Positions 26,398 through 35,567 are shown, counted from the first letter of the stretch. The stretch is 64,000 nucleotides of DNA from Natrinema gelatinilyticum (GCF_024266705.1 NZ_CP100758.1:62001-126000); one strand, 5' to 3'. A program made the numbers and translations. The notes: generated from the sequence alone by a model not told the origin.

Positions 26398-28175
26398 GGT
26401 TTGTCTCGGAGTCCAAGGAGCGCACCGCCAGTCAGATAATCAAAGCCATAGACGGCCAGCGAGACTGGGATGAACAAGAAAATCGTTACAATGACTAACT
26501 GGACGAGCCGCTGAAAGTCGGGATAGTCTGGGGATGGCGCGACGCGATCCTCCGAAGCGGAGTACAAGCGGCCTCCATGCCACCATTCTTTTGGAACGTA
26601 TGTCCCATCGACGAGTGACGTGTACTGGCCGTCGAGTTCGAGAACGGCCACGCCGCTTGCGTTCACAGGTACCGACTGATTTCCAATTTTGACTCGACCA
26701 GTCGGTATTGGATCACCAGTAGCGGGATCCGTGACCGTCGCTCGAACGCGGGTTCCGGATGCATCCGCTTCGAGGATGGTTAGCTCGAGGTTCGATTTGT
26801 GAACCGTGCCGCCGTCTTCGAGAGGAATCGTCTGTGACTGTCCACGAACGATTCCGTGGACAGTCACCTCGTCGACAGAATCTGCCGGGAGCGTATCTGA
26901 TCGGACCGCGATTGATGTCAAGTGTACATACCGATCGACTGTTTCAATGCCGACCACGTCCGGGAGGGATGGTCCGCCCTGTTCAAGGCCCCATACTTCT
27001 TCGATGACCAGCGGTGGCTCAGCATCGTCCGTCGCCTTGCTCGGCATGTCCGGTCGCTTCTGCGTCGGGAGTGCGTGGATCTGGGCTGGACGGACAGATG
27101 AATTCCTGCGGGTAGTGTCCGTTTCCGTCCGAGAGACCATCGTATGCCAACCGTCAATTCCGGCGGAGTAGAATCGCCAGTTCCCACGGAGTCGAGCATC
27201 GTCGCTGACCTCAATTGCCGACCACGTCGTTCCTGGATGAATGGCGATTCCAGTTCGATTCTCGTTGTTTTCGAACGTAACCCGCCTTCCAACGCTATCG
27301 GTAAACCGGTTGACAACCGTGTGACGGGAATCGGCCGCTCTTAGCCGTTCATCCTGATACTCGGTTTCCGTCTCCCACGACCCGTCACAGCGATCCGCAG
27401 TGCTATCGTACTCATCGCACGTCCCGATGTCGTGGCGAAGCTTCGCAGATATTTCGACCGCGACAGAGAGGTTTTGCGTTCCTGAGAGACCACTGTACTC
27501 GAAGGTGGATCGGTGACTCGTGGTAGAGTCGATGACCCGACCGTTTGCTCGCAGTTCGACACGTTCAATCCCCGATTCCAGGACCGTCCATTGCTCTCGG
27601 GTCGATCCGTTAGTGTCGTCGTCTGGAGACTCGATTCGATAATCGGTTACCGCGAGCACGTCACCATCGGGGGCGATGTATTGGGTGGAGTGGTTCCTCG
27701 AGTGTACCACCGTCGAGGGCTGGATCGCAAAGATGCTGACGTACACATCCTGAATGGAGAGCCCATTCTCGAGTTGTGCCCCCTCGGGATGGACTGACGT
27801 TTCCGTATCACCTGGGTCGAAGTCCTGAAAATCGCCGTGATTCCAGGTTTCGACGTCTTTGGGTGGCTCGTCGAACGCGACATCAGTCGATCCTGCGAGC
27901 TTGGTGTTGAACTCTTTCCGTGAGGACGTGTTATTTGTGAGTAGCCCCCTCGAGCCGAGCCCCCGATCGAGGTCTTCCGACCATAATAGTGGGAATTGTG
28001 TCTCGTTCACGCCGTATGCAGGTCCGTCTGCAGGGATTACAGAACTCGAGTTCGAGTTCGCCTCGTTGGGAGTCGCCCCAGTTGGCAAGCTACCGATCCA
28101 TCCACTGGTGGCGAGAACGGTAAGTGCAAGTACGAGTGCGCGTACCGTCGTCCGTTGGGGTCGGTCAAGCAACAC
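26394..28175 (-). CDS. Large membrane-anchored surface protein of the conjugation operon
   Basis: The 593-residue protein starts with a signal peptide (VRALVLALTVLATSGWIGSLPTGATP). The extracellular part is long and acidic, with several beta-sandwich blocks (e.g. FEYSGLSGTQNLSVAVEISAKLRHD, DPATGDPIPTGRVKIGNQSVPVNASGVAVLEL near 500, an Ig-like fold). Near the C-terminus there is one membrane helix, LVQLVIVTIFLFIPVSLAVYGF, so the protein sits with its body outside. It overlaps the lipoprotein by 4 nt and lies 9 nt after the pilin-like gene. It may be an adhesin or a mating-contact protein. Confidence 0.75.
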   Translation of the reverse strand: MLLDRPQRTTVRALVLALTVLATSGWIGSLPTGATPNEANSNSSSVIPADGPAYGVNETQFPLLWSEDLDRGLGSRGLLTNNTSSRKEFNTKLAGSTDVAFDEPPKDVETWNHGDFQDFDPGDTETSVHPEGAQLENGLSIQDVYVSIFAIQPSTVVHSRNHSTQYIAPDGDVLAVTDYRIESPDDDTNGSTREQWTVLESGIERVELRANGRVIDSTTSHRSTFEYSGLSGTQNLSVAVEISAKLRHDIGTCDEYDSTADRCDGSWETETEYQDERLRAADSRHTVVNRFTDSVGRRVTFENNENRTGIAIHPGTTWSAIEVSDDARLRGNWRFYSAGIDGWHTMVSRTETDTTRRNSSVRPAQIHALPTQKRPDMPSKATDDAEPPLVIEEVWGLEQGGPSLPDVVGIETVDRYVHLTSIAVRSDTLPADSVDEVTVHGIVRGQSQTIPLEDGGTVHKSNLELTILEADASGTRVRATVTDPATGDPIPTGRVKIGNQSVPVNASGVAVLELDGQYTSLVDGTYVPKEWWHGGRLYSASEDRVAPSPDYPDFQRLVQLVIVTIFLFIPVSLAVYGFDYLTGGALLGLRDKP

Positions 28176-28184
28176 GGCTGGTAA

Positions 28185-28640
28185 TCAGAACGGTTTCACG
28201 CAGTCAGAGAAGCCAAAGCCCATCTGACTTCCGACTTTGTCGATGAGTTCGGGTGAGATGAGGGCGAGGACAATGATGCCGAATCCGATGCCCGACATCA
28301 CCAGGCTCTCTTTGGCTTTGGTCTTCTTCTCTGGATTACCACCAGCGCGCATGTACGACAGGCCAGCCCGACCAACGTAGAACCCAGTTGCGGGGAGTCC
28401 AAGCCCAGCAACGGCACCGAAGACGATGCCAATCCCCGTCTCGACACCGGTTCCACAGTAGACGTCACCCACGCTCGACTGGGCAGCTACTGATCCAGAA
28501 ACGAGACCGAGGAACGACACCCACATGGCAAGTGTGGTTGCCACCGGTACGACTCGTCTCCATGCTTGTCGGGCTCTAGTCAGCAAATCATGGTGTTCCG
28601 GCGATGATTCTGTCGACTTACGTGATGTATCTGTGTGCAT
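28185..28640 (-). CDS. VirB2/TrbC-like pilin candidate
   Basis: From ATG 28638-28640 the protein has 151 residues. It has a long basic leader, a hydrophobic signal segment (VVPVATTLAMWVSFLGLVSGSVAAQ) with AAQ/AQS cleavage-like site, a loop with Cys (VYCGTGVETG), then a Gly-rich hydrophobic helix GIVFGAVAGLGLPATGFYVG, a polar turn (MRAGGNPEKKTKAKES) and a second helix LVMSGIGFGIIVLALISPEL. Two short helices with a basic connecting loop are the VirB2/TrbC pilin architecture. It is the first certain gene of the block, in front of the surface protein. Cysteines at both ends (residues 69 and 147) may bond. Confidence 0.7.
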   Translation of the reverse strand: MHTDTSRKSTESSPEHHDLLTRARQAWRRVVPVATTLAMWVSFLGLVSGSVAAQSSVGDVYCGTGVETGIGIVFGAVAGLGLPATGFYVGRAGLSYMRAGGNPEKKTKAKESLVMSGIGFGIIVLALISPELIDKVGSQMGFGFSDCVKPF

Positions 28641-28881
28641 TGGTGCAGATATCTGTCCACGATGATTCGAACAACTGCTCAAAGGCTACACTCACAGTAG
28701 TCGCTCCGATCCAGTCATTGAACTCCATTCCAAGACAACGAAAAGCAGTCTCGGCGGAGGGCGGCTGTTCGGCCAGTGCATCTTGTAATCTAACGGAGGA
28801 CGCTATTGGACCGATTTGCGAGAGGCATGATACTGTGTTAATCAGAGGGGTGGTAGTGTCCATATTGAAGGTAACTTCCAT
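28618..28881 (-). CDS. Possible short protein upstream of the pilin gene
   Basis: An 87-residue frame (MEVTFNMDTTTPLINTVSCLSQIGPIASSVRLQDALAEQPPSAETAFRCLGMEFNDWIG...) overlaps the pilin start by 22 nt. The amino-acid pattern looks protein-like and helical, but there is no motif. If real, it would be the first gene of the operon. Low certainty because the overlap is unusually long. Confidence 0.3.
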   Translation of the reverse strand: MEVTFNMDTTTPLINTVSCLSQIGPIASSVRLQDALAEQPPSAETAFRCLGMEFNDWIGATTVSVAFEQLFESSWTDICTNAHRYIT

Positions 28882-29029
28882 TTATTGTTTTATACATTCA
28901 TTATCATAGAATAGTTATTGCCAGCCCCATATAAAATTTCCTATGGGCCTTACTAATGGTGTTTATTTAAGCCCACAAGCGTTACTGGAAATTCTAGAAC
29001 CAAAAACGTATGCCAGAAGTGATAGTTGA
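28882..29029. other. AT-rich promoter region of the conjugation operon
   Basis: A stretch of A/T-rich DNA (TTTATTGTTTTATACATTC near 28880-28900) directly upstream of the minus-strand operon. TATA-like elements for haloarchaeal transcription of the operon are expected here. No gene. Confidence 0.35.
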
Positions 29030-29420
29030 ACCTTCTAAACGAAAAGCAGCGAGAGTTCCCCGTCCCACCGTGGGCGGGGGTGAAGCGCGTAAGCTTCTTG
29101 GTGGTTTGCTCCGCGTTTTCGTATGGAACCCACTGTTAACAACCTCGCAAAACCCGCGCACCCACCTCGGGGTAAGACGCGGTGCGCCGGGCCTGTGTCG
29201 CGCCCTCGTGAAGTGGCGGACGCCCACGGACACACCCGCCACGGCGGCAACAGACGCCCTCTGTTGCGGTGGCAGACGCGGTGTATTCGGGTATTACTGG
29301 TTCCACGCGAGTCCCCGTGGGGACGAGCGCGGGCGAAATTACAGTCGCTCCCGGTCGTTCCGCTGGCCTCGTGCCAGAGACCACGGCGAAGCCACGGGCC
29401 ACCGCGCCCGTGGTACTTCA
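29030..29420. mobile_element. Relic element with TnpB-type end structures, inserted in a DHFR-family gene
   Basis: This GC-rich stretch has no valid gene. It has an imperfect hairpin at 29058-29080 (CCCCGTCCC/GGGCGGGG), a second at 29082-29096 and a clean 7-bp hairpin at 29392-29398/29407-29413 followed by TACTTCAC at the boundary. The last few C-terminal codons of the neighbouring DHFR-family gene have been replaced by sequence from here, so an element arrived at about 29421. Hairpins plus a TTCAC edge resemble the right end of an IS200/IS605 (IS1341-type) element and its omega-RNA, but the tnpB gene itself is missing. The assignment is inference. Confidence 0.35.
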
Positions 29421-29971
29421 CATACGAGATACGTAGCGTTCGAGTGGCCGGCCCAGTCGGTCTCGATTACCTGCACCTGCTTGACCTCGGGAAGGTCATC
29501 GCCAAGATTCTCGAACAGCCGGAGACCCTCTCCGAAAAAGATCGGAACGAGGGCGAGATGGAACTCGTCGAACAGTCCGGCCCGAAGGCATTGCTGGGTG
29601 ACGTCCGCGCTGCCGACCACCATAACGTTCTGCTCACCTGCCGCCGATTTTGCCTCCTCCATGGCCCGCTCAAGCCCGTCGGTGACGAACTCGACCGTCA
29701 ATCCGCCTTCCGACTGTCCTTTGGGCGTCTCCTCGAGCGGGTGATGGGTCAGAACGAAGATCGGCACCTGATACTCGTATCCGGTCAGATCACCCTCGGC
29801 CATTTCGTAGGCACTTCGTCCCATAACGACCGCACCGGTTGAGTCGATCGACTCCTGAAGGCCCTCGTTGTCTTCGAACGCGATGAGATCAGGATACAAC
29901 GGGCTCGCATCGCCGTGCCGGTCGGCGACGAATCCGTCCAGCGACATCGTTATCCCAGTAATTACGGTCAT
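29339..29971 (-). CDS. Dihydrofolate-reductase-family protein (RibD C-terminal domain type), altered C-terminus
   Basis: From ATG 29969-29971: MTVITGITMSLDGFVADRHGD, a Rossmann-like RibD/DHFR fold with GAVVMGRSAYEM, IFVLTHHPLEE, QNVMVVGSADVTQQCLRAGLFDEFHLALVPIFFGEGLRLFENLG and TDWAGHSNATYLVCEV, where such proteins normally end. They reduce a pterin or an unknown substrate with NADPH. Here the frame runs on for 24 more residues (PRARWPVASPWSLARGQRNDRERL) that belong to the adjacent GC-rich element. The core is intact, so activity may persist. It is monocistronic. Confidence 0.85.
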   Translation of the reverse strand: MTVITGITMSLDGFVADRHGDASPLYPDLIAFEDNEGLQESIDSTGAVVMGRSAYEMAEGDLTGYEYQVPIFVLTHHPLEETPKGQSEGGLTVEFVTDGLERAMEEAKSAAGEQNVMVVGSADVTQQCLRAGLFDEFHLALVPIFFGEGLRLFENLGDDLPEVKQVQVIETDWAGHSNATYLVCEVPRARWPVASPWSLARGQRNDRERL

Positions 29972-30062
29972 CTGGATCACTCAGTGTACGACGCAAAATA
30001 GCATAGGGATTGCCGACAGGGTCTCGAATACCCGGCGATCACACGCAGGAAGCCGGAGCGGT

Positions 30063-30998
30063 TCAGCTGACGGTGAGCGACCGAATCCCCACTGGAACCT
30101 GTCCTGCATCGGTCCACGTCCCATCCGATTCGCGGCTGATGAGGCGGCCGTCGTTCGTGCCGGCCAGTACAGTCCCGTCGACGGACGTCCACGCGAGGAC
30201 GACTTCCTGCGACTCTCCGGGATACGAGACCGCCTCGAACGTCTCGCCGGTGTCCGTCGACTCGACCAGTATCCCGTCCGCACCGTTCTCCCCACTCCAC
30301 GTCCCCGGCGAGCTTCGGGCAGCTGCTGCATAGAGCCGGCCATCGAGCGCGAAAGCCTCTCGGAAGTACCGATGATCGAGTACCGTATCGAGGCGCGTCC
30401 AGGACTGTCCCACATCGCGTGTTCGGTAGAGCCCATCGCCGGTCGACACGACGTACTCGTCGGAACCGAGGATGAGCACGTGGTGAACGTCGTCGTCGAC
30501 GTCCTCACGGCGCTCGGTCCAAGTTTCGCCTCGATCCTCGCTGACGTGGACGCCACCGACTTCGACGCCGGCGGTCACGCGGTCGGGCGTCTCCGGATGC
30601 ACGCCGAGACTCCGGACGTGGGCCTCGTTGCGGTGGCGCGGCGTATGCCACTGGTCACGCGACGGAAGGTCCTGAAAACCCTCGAGTTCGTCCCACGTCT
30701 CGCCGTCGTCGGTCGACACGTAGAGATGCGCCGGATGGGTCCCCGTGTAGAGGCGCTCACCATCTGAACTCGCAACTACCGAGTAGACTTCTTCTCGGGG
30801 GACGCCGAGGTCTTCCCACGTTTGCCCCTCATCTACCGACCGGTACAGCCCCGACTTTGTCGCGGCGAAGACGCCGTCGACAGCGGGAAACGTGCGGACG
30901 CGAGGCGTATCACCGCTGTCGAGCACTTGCTTAGCGTCCTCGACGGGGACAGCGTCGGTGCGGTAAACGCCGTCTCGAGTGCCGATGAAAATGGCCAT
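30063..30998 (-). CDS. BNR/Asp-box beta-propeller protein
   Basis: The 311-residue protein carries repeated Asp-box turns: SVDEGQTWEDL (about 55), STDDGETWDELE (100), SEDRGETWTERRE (160), TRDVGQSWTRLD (205) and STDTGETFEAVS (260). Each repeat contributes a blade of a six- or seven-bladed propeller, as in sialidases and WD40/YVTN/BNR proteins. It lacks sialidase catalytic residues and a signal peptide, so it is likely a cytoplasmic or sensing protein of unknown substrate. Starts at ATG 30996-30998. Confidence 0.85.
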   Translation of the reverse strand: MAIFIGTRDGVYRTDAVPVEDAKQVLDSGDTPRVRTFPAVDGVFAATKSGLYRSVDEGQTWEDLGVPREEVYSVVASSDGERLYTGTHPAHLYVSTDDGETWDELEGFQDLPSRDQWHTPRHRNEAHVRSLGVHPETPDRVTAGVEVGGVHVSEDRGETWTERREDVDDDVHHVLILGSDEYVVSTGDGLYRTRDVGQSWTRLDTVLDHRYFREAFALDGRLYAAAARSSPGTWSGENGADGILVESTDTGETFEAVSYPGESQEVVLAWTSVDGTVLAGTNDGRLISRESDGTWTDAGQVPVGIRSLTVS

Positions 30999-31138
30999 GG
31001 CGGGGATTCGTTCGCCTCCTGATTAACTTCCGGGTGCCCACCATGGATAGCTGTCGTCACTCGAACGCGAACCGACCACATCGAAGTCAATTAACCAACA
31101 AGGATCACTCATTCTGGCTAGTGTTGGTTAAGTTTAGC

Positions 31139-32180
31139 CGCTCTTATGTAGAGCTGGGGAATGCCCCACGGTTACACTGTGATGGCTGATCTCAAGAGAA
31201 TATGTCTCAGCCAGCATTCGGGAAGATGCTGCAACAGCTCGTTGATCTTGGAGTGATTGAACTGCAGACGAAGCCGCTCGATGATCAAATCGAGCGGCGA
31301 CTCAAGAAATTCTGGGAGCAGGCTCCGTGTCCAGAATGCGGTGATCCAAGCATCCAAACGTGGCCGTCATCGAATCGTGTTATCTGCCGAAGCTGCGGGT
31401 TCAAGCCGGTTTGCACCTACGGAACACCGTTTCACGAGAAGCACCTCTCCAGTGGTGAGGTGCTTCTCGCATTCATCCTCTATGCCGACACGCTGTTGAG
31501 TATCTCGAAAATTGCGACACTGCTCGATCGAGCGTACAAGACCGTCTACTACTCGCCATTCGAGAGGTCGAAGCCGCGGTTCAGCGAGGCTTCCCGGTCG
31601 TCTGGAACCAGTTCCAGCAGGAAATCGACGGACCGGTACAAATCGATGAATCCAGCAGCGTCTGTTCAGGATACAAAGGCCAAGACCCGCCGCGGGACAG
31701 CCGTCACCGCGGCGGGTCGTCTCGATCAGGACGCTCGCGCTGGCGTGGACGACACGGCGACCAGATAACGCTCGTCGCGGCGTGCCGCGACGTGCTACGG
31801 GTTGTTCACGGCCAGCTTGGCATCAGTTACGAAACAGACCTTGATCCAGTAATACAGGAGGCTGAAGACCTCTCCCAGCCGCTGGGAGAGGTCTGGACTG
31901 ATGGTCTCCAAGCGTATCGGCGGATGGAGTACACTCACCAGATCGTTGTGCACGACGAGACGTACGTCTCGCCTGACGGTGTCCATATTAACCAGGTTGA
32001 GTGCCTCTTTTCACTCATCAAACCGTGGCTACGGAAGTTCCGCGGCCTGTCCAAGCACGGCTTGGAGCAGGCCGCTCACACATTTGGAATCATCCGTTCA
32101 TTGAATCTCGCTGGCGCATCCCTCGTAAGCGTCATCGACTGCCTTGCTATGGGGGCATTCCCCAGCTCTACATAAGAGCG
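31139..32180 (+). mobile_element. IS1595-family insertion sequence with perfect ends and 8-bp target duplication
   Basis: The ends are perfect 29-bp inverted repeats: 31139-31167 and 32152-32180. Both sides are flanked by AGTTTAGC (31131-31138 and 32181-32188), an 8-bp target duplication typical of IS1595. That makes the 1042-bp element exactly delimited. Its transposase is frameshifted, so it probably moved before the mutation or with help in trans. Confidence 0.95.
31202..32175 (+). pseudogene. IS1595-family transposase, one frameshift
   Basis: The first frame (31202 on) gives MSQPAFGKMLQQLVDLGVI, a zinc ribbon CPECG...CRSCG, and the GTPFHEKHLSSGEVLLAFILYADTLLSISKIATLL helical region. At about 31553 the reading must shift to give AIREVEAAVQRGFPVVWNQFQQEIDGPVQIDESS with the first catalytic Asp, then LVAACRDVLRVVHG, EVWTDGLQAYRRM with the second Asp, and VNQVECLFSLIKPWLRKFRGLSKHGLEQ with the DDE/N-type third residue. 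It is full length except for the shift. The element ends are perfect, so it is a recent insertion that may have a sequence error or a real frameshift. Confidence 0.85.
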
Positions 32181-32269
32181 AGTTTAGCCAAGCCAGCAAA
32201 CGGCTGTTCCTATAGCTGGTCTCAATCTCGGTGACCCAGACCCGCAAGAACCCATCTCTCGCTCGATCC

Positions 32270-32472
32270 TATCGTTGACTGCGATCCCAGATTCAGAGGA
32301 GCGCGCTTCCGACCACGAATACGTAGCCTATACCCACGGCGACAATCCCCTAGAAGAGAAGCTGATTGACCTGCATATAGGGTACTGGGAGATTGTAACC
32401 TACAGCGATCGTGAAGACCGGCACGAGGAGACTCCCGACCGTGGTGGCGGCGACCGCGACGACTCAATATAG
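32270..32472 (-). pseudogene. Fragment of a membrane transporter-like protein
   Basis: On the minus strand one frame, broken by two stops, reads VAVAATTVGSLLVPVFTIAVGYNLPVPYMQVNQLLF and then GIVAVGIGYVFVVGSALL. It looks like two or three helices of a polytopic membrane protein, left beside the IS1595 element. No start or end survives. Confidence 0.3.
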
Positions 32473-32613
32473 GACATAGGTTCGGCCGAAGAATTCCGAA
32501 ATCGTGAGTTCGTTCTTGACTGGCTCAACTTCGACATCTGGTGGAATCGGCCAACTGGATTCTTGGACAGGCTCTCTATTGCGGTTCTATAGAGATTAGA
32601 AGTAATTACTCAC

Positions 32614-33262
32614 TTATGGTACAGTGATCTGATCAACAGCCGTATCACTCGCTGTCATGAAGTCGTCGAGTGACTCAAAGAAGAAGAAGGTGCTGAGTAC
32701 CGCTTGGAGTTGTCTCCAGTTCTCTTCAACCGGATTTCGCTCTGACGAGTACGCCGGCAACGTCACGAAAGTAAGGTCGTTACGGGCCGCCAGGTCCATG
32801 ACGGCCAACGCCTGGAAAGACAGTGTTCTATCCAGCACGATGGTCTGATCATATTCGAATTCTTTGAATAATGTGAGAAATAAATGTTTTGCGAAGGTGA
32901 CGGAAACGTACTCTTCGAATCGAGAGAAAAAGCGATCGCCACCTTCGATGACCGCGCCTAATAGGACTGTCCAATCGCGTTGGCCGGATAATACGATAGA
33001 CGGCCGCATGCCGCGGCATGCCAAGTGCTGGGCAAGCGCGGCGTGAACGCCAGCGCGTTAAACCCAACTTCTCCGGGTGATTCGTAGACAGCTTCTTCGA
33101 ACTCGTATTGCTCTTTTTCTGAGAGCTTTCGCTTTCTTCTAGATCGATAAGCATCAGTAACAGCCTGCTCAAGCGACTCGGCACTGACGAGTCGCGTAAC
33201 CCAGCTATAGATCGTGCGTCGCTGCACATCATACCACTCGTCGAGTTCAGTCGCGTGACGCT
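32614..33262 (-). pseudogene. IS630-family transposase, internally deleted
   Basis: The N-terminal part (RRTIYSWVTRLVSAESLEQAVTDAYRSRRKRKLSEKEQYEFEEAVYESPGEVGF) and the C-terminal catalytic part (TVLLGAVIEGGDRFF, IVLDRTLSFQALAVMDLAARNDLTFVTLPAYSSERNPVEENWRQLQAVLS) are in different frames. The segment that normally links them, including part of the first catalytic region, is missing. The YSSERNPVEENW motif is the IS630 signature with its DDE Glu. It is a non-functional remnant. Confidence 0.8.
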
Positions 33263-33437
33263 GTTCTTGACGCTAATGCTGCTAGTAGTCGTTGTGTCGG
33301 CTTCTTTCCCTCCATGTTGTCAAGGAGCATCTTGCAATTCCTTGGCAGAGATCTCGTCGAGATGATTCACTGTGATCAGCAACACTTTTCGAGTGGAAAA
33401 TTCTAACTGATACTATACCAAGTCCGCATACTCTACC

Positions 33438-33926
33438 CTCCAGCATTTCCGAAGCAATCACCAGCGAGATCGGCTGAATCATGTGATTATCGAGAGTTCA
33501 GGAGCATCGGAAGGTGTGGATCCGCCATACGATCCAATCCTCCACCATTTCCGAAGCTTTTGTTGACAGCTGGTTTCGTGAACCCTCACTCCACTGTTTC
33601 CGGAGCTATCCGCGAGCAATGGAAGGGGATTACGAGAGACGGCATAGATTACCGAGAAAACACCTTTTTTACTCGTCTTCTTACCAGACACATCAAACAC
33701 ATTTTTTCTAGAACGTTGTTTCAGCTCCAGTACGGTTTTTGTTTTAATGTCATTGTCTTAGTTCTTTGGTTTAGAATAGGTCCTTCTCAGAGATGAGAGC
33801 TAGGCGTGTTATCCATAGCTTCGGAAACGATGGAGTGGGAGGGTCGTATAAAGAAACGGAGCTACGGAACCGGTGGTATGGGTGTTCTATATATGTATCC
33901 GAGCTTCGGACGCTAAGGAAGCGGTG
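33438..33926. other. Replication origin: ORB-like repeats upstream of orc1/cdc6
   Basis: Six copies of a repeat close to CTCCACCATTTCCGAAGCT flank an AT-rich core: 33438-33455, 33538-33558 and 33589-33607 on the plus strand, and 33502-33520, 33817-33835 and 33860-33877 on the minus strand. A degenerate seventh lies at 33900-33926. Plus-strand and minus-strand copies face each other around the AT-rich interval 33640-33790, the classic layout of an archaeal origin with its initiator gene right next to it. ORB copies differ in the centre (CATTTCC, TGTTTCC, CGTTTCC). The Orc1/Cdc6 gene begins at 33960. Confidence 0.8.
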
Positions 33927-33959
33927 GTTTTATTATATCGTGATATGTGGTGGCCTAAC

Positions 33960-35213
33960 ATGGGGATGTTCCAACGAGCTTGTCAAGTGTTCGCCGACGC
34001 CGAACCCCTTGACGACTCATATGAGCCAGAGGATATCCGTGAACGGGACAAGGAACTCAAGAAATACCAGCGAGCCCTCCAACCGATTATCGATAACCGC
34101 CCAACATCGAACATCTTTCTGTACGGGAAGACGGGTACGGGAAAAACTGTCGCGACGAAGTTTATGCTGTCACAATTGGCGAAGCACGCTGTTGAATACG
34201 ACGACATCGATCTCTCGACCGCCTGGGTCAGCTGTGAGAATCTCTCTTCGTCTTACCAGGTCGCCGTCGCCCTCGTCAACGAATTCCGTGAAAGTCAGGA
34301 TAAAGACCGCATCAGTACCACCGGCTACTCCCAGCAACGAGTGTTTGAACTCCTCTATGAAGAACTCGACACGCTCGGTGGCACCGTTGTAATCGTCCTC
34401 GACGAAATAGACAACATTGCCAACTCCGATGATATCCTGTACGGGCTTCCTCGAGCACGGTCGAACGGCTACATCGACGATGTCCGTCCAGTAATCGTTG
34501 GGATCAGCAACGACTTCCAGTTTCGCGACAATCTTTCGCCAAAGGTCAAGGATACGCTCGCCGAAAAAGAGATTCTTTTCCCGCCATACGACGCAAATCA
34601 GCTGCGTTCGATTCTCGAACCACGCGCCGAGAAAGCGTTTCACAACGGCGTCCTCAACGGAGACGTCGTCCCGCTTTGCGCGGCGTTTGCCGCCCAAGAC
34701 ACGGGATCTGCCCGACAAGCGATCAGGCTGCTCCGTGAAGCCGGCGAACTCGCGCAAGCAGACGATTCCGAAATTGTGACTGAGGATCATGTCCGGGACG
34801 CTCAGGACGAACTCGAAAAGAACCAGCTCTACGAAGGGATGCAGGAACTTACGACACAGGGCCATGCAGTGCTCTGTGCGCTGGCATATCACCAGGCGCT
34901 CGACGAAGTCCCTCTCCGCTCTCGTGACCTCTATGAACGGTACGTGAAGATCTGCGATCGACTTGACGCTGATAGTGTGAGCGAACGGCGTGTCCGTGAT
35001 CACCTCTCCGACATGAATATGCTGGGGCTCATCACTGTCTATGAACGGAACGAAGGGCTATCAGCTGGCCGGTATCACGAGTACGAGCTTGACGTCCCGC
35101 TGAAAGTAGTTCTGGAAGTCCTTCTCTCGACGACCCGCTTCGAAGAGATCGCAGACATCATCCAGTCGACGGTCAATGACAACCTCTTTCAGTCGGATTC
35201 CTCGAATTATTGA
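33960..35213 (+). CDS. orc1/cdc6: Orc1/Cdc6 replication initiator
   Basis: The protein has 417 residues from ATG 33960. It has the AAA+ module with Walker A YGKTGTGKTVATKF near residue 56, Walker B TVVIVLDEIDNI, sensor 1 IVGISNDFQF and the Arg-finger/sensor 2 region with DTGSARQAIRLLREAGE. The C-terminal third is the winged-helix DNA-binding domain (VPLRSRDLYERYVKICDRLDADSVSERRVRDHLSDMNMLGLI). It binds the repeats in the intergenic region directly upstream and loads the replicative helicase. ATG 33966 is a near-equal alternative start; a frame extending to 33873 has no further domain. The AT-rich leader supports an autonomous replicon. Confidence 0.95.
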   Translation: MGMFQRACQVFADAEPLDDSYEPEDIRERDKELKKYQRALQPIIDNRPTSNIFLYGKTGTGKTVATKFMLSQLAKHAVEYDDIDLSTAWVSCENLSSSYQVAVALVNEFRESQDKDRISTTGYSQQRVFELLYEELDTLGGTVVIVLDEIDNIANSDDILYGLPRARSNGYIDDVRPVIVGISNDFQFRDNLSPKVKDTLAEKEILFPPYDANQLRSILEPRAEKAFHNGVLNGDVVPLCAAFAAQDTGSARQAIRLLREAGELAQADDSEIVTEDHVRDAQDELEKNQLYEGMQELTTQGHAVLCALAYHQALDEVPLRSRDLYERYVKICDRLDADSVSERRVRDHLSDMNMLGLITVYERNEGLSAGRYHEYELDVPLKVVLEVLLSTTRFEEIADIIQSTVNDNLFQSDSSNY

Positions 35214-35540
35214 ATCTCAGTTCGAGTCTTAATGCGGCAACTCCATTACGAGTCCTATCCTCTTTAGGTGCAGTGTTGAACGCAAGACAACGACAGTATC
35301 GAAATTGTAACTTTCAATTTCCCACCAGTATATACGCTCTGTCGGCAGATTCTGAGATCAGGCGATTCGATTCAGCTTGCTCCGTTGCAAGGTCATCTAA
35401 CTGTACTTCCGAGGTTTAACGCCACAGTTTGCGGCGAGCGCCCAGATTCTACAGGTTGAGCTGATTGAGCGAGAGAGAACTGGGAAATCAGCGGTAACTG
35501 AGAGTGCCAATCTGAGAACAGATCAGAGATTTGACCTCGC
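35214..35540. other. Intergenic stretch after orc1/cdc6, no gene seen
   Basis: About 330 bases, moderate AT content. No coding frame with typical composition; no ORB-like repeat was seen here. It borders the IS110 remnant. Confidence 0.35.
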
Positions 35541-35567
35541 TCACGCGTGTATGTGGACGTGTACCGT

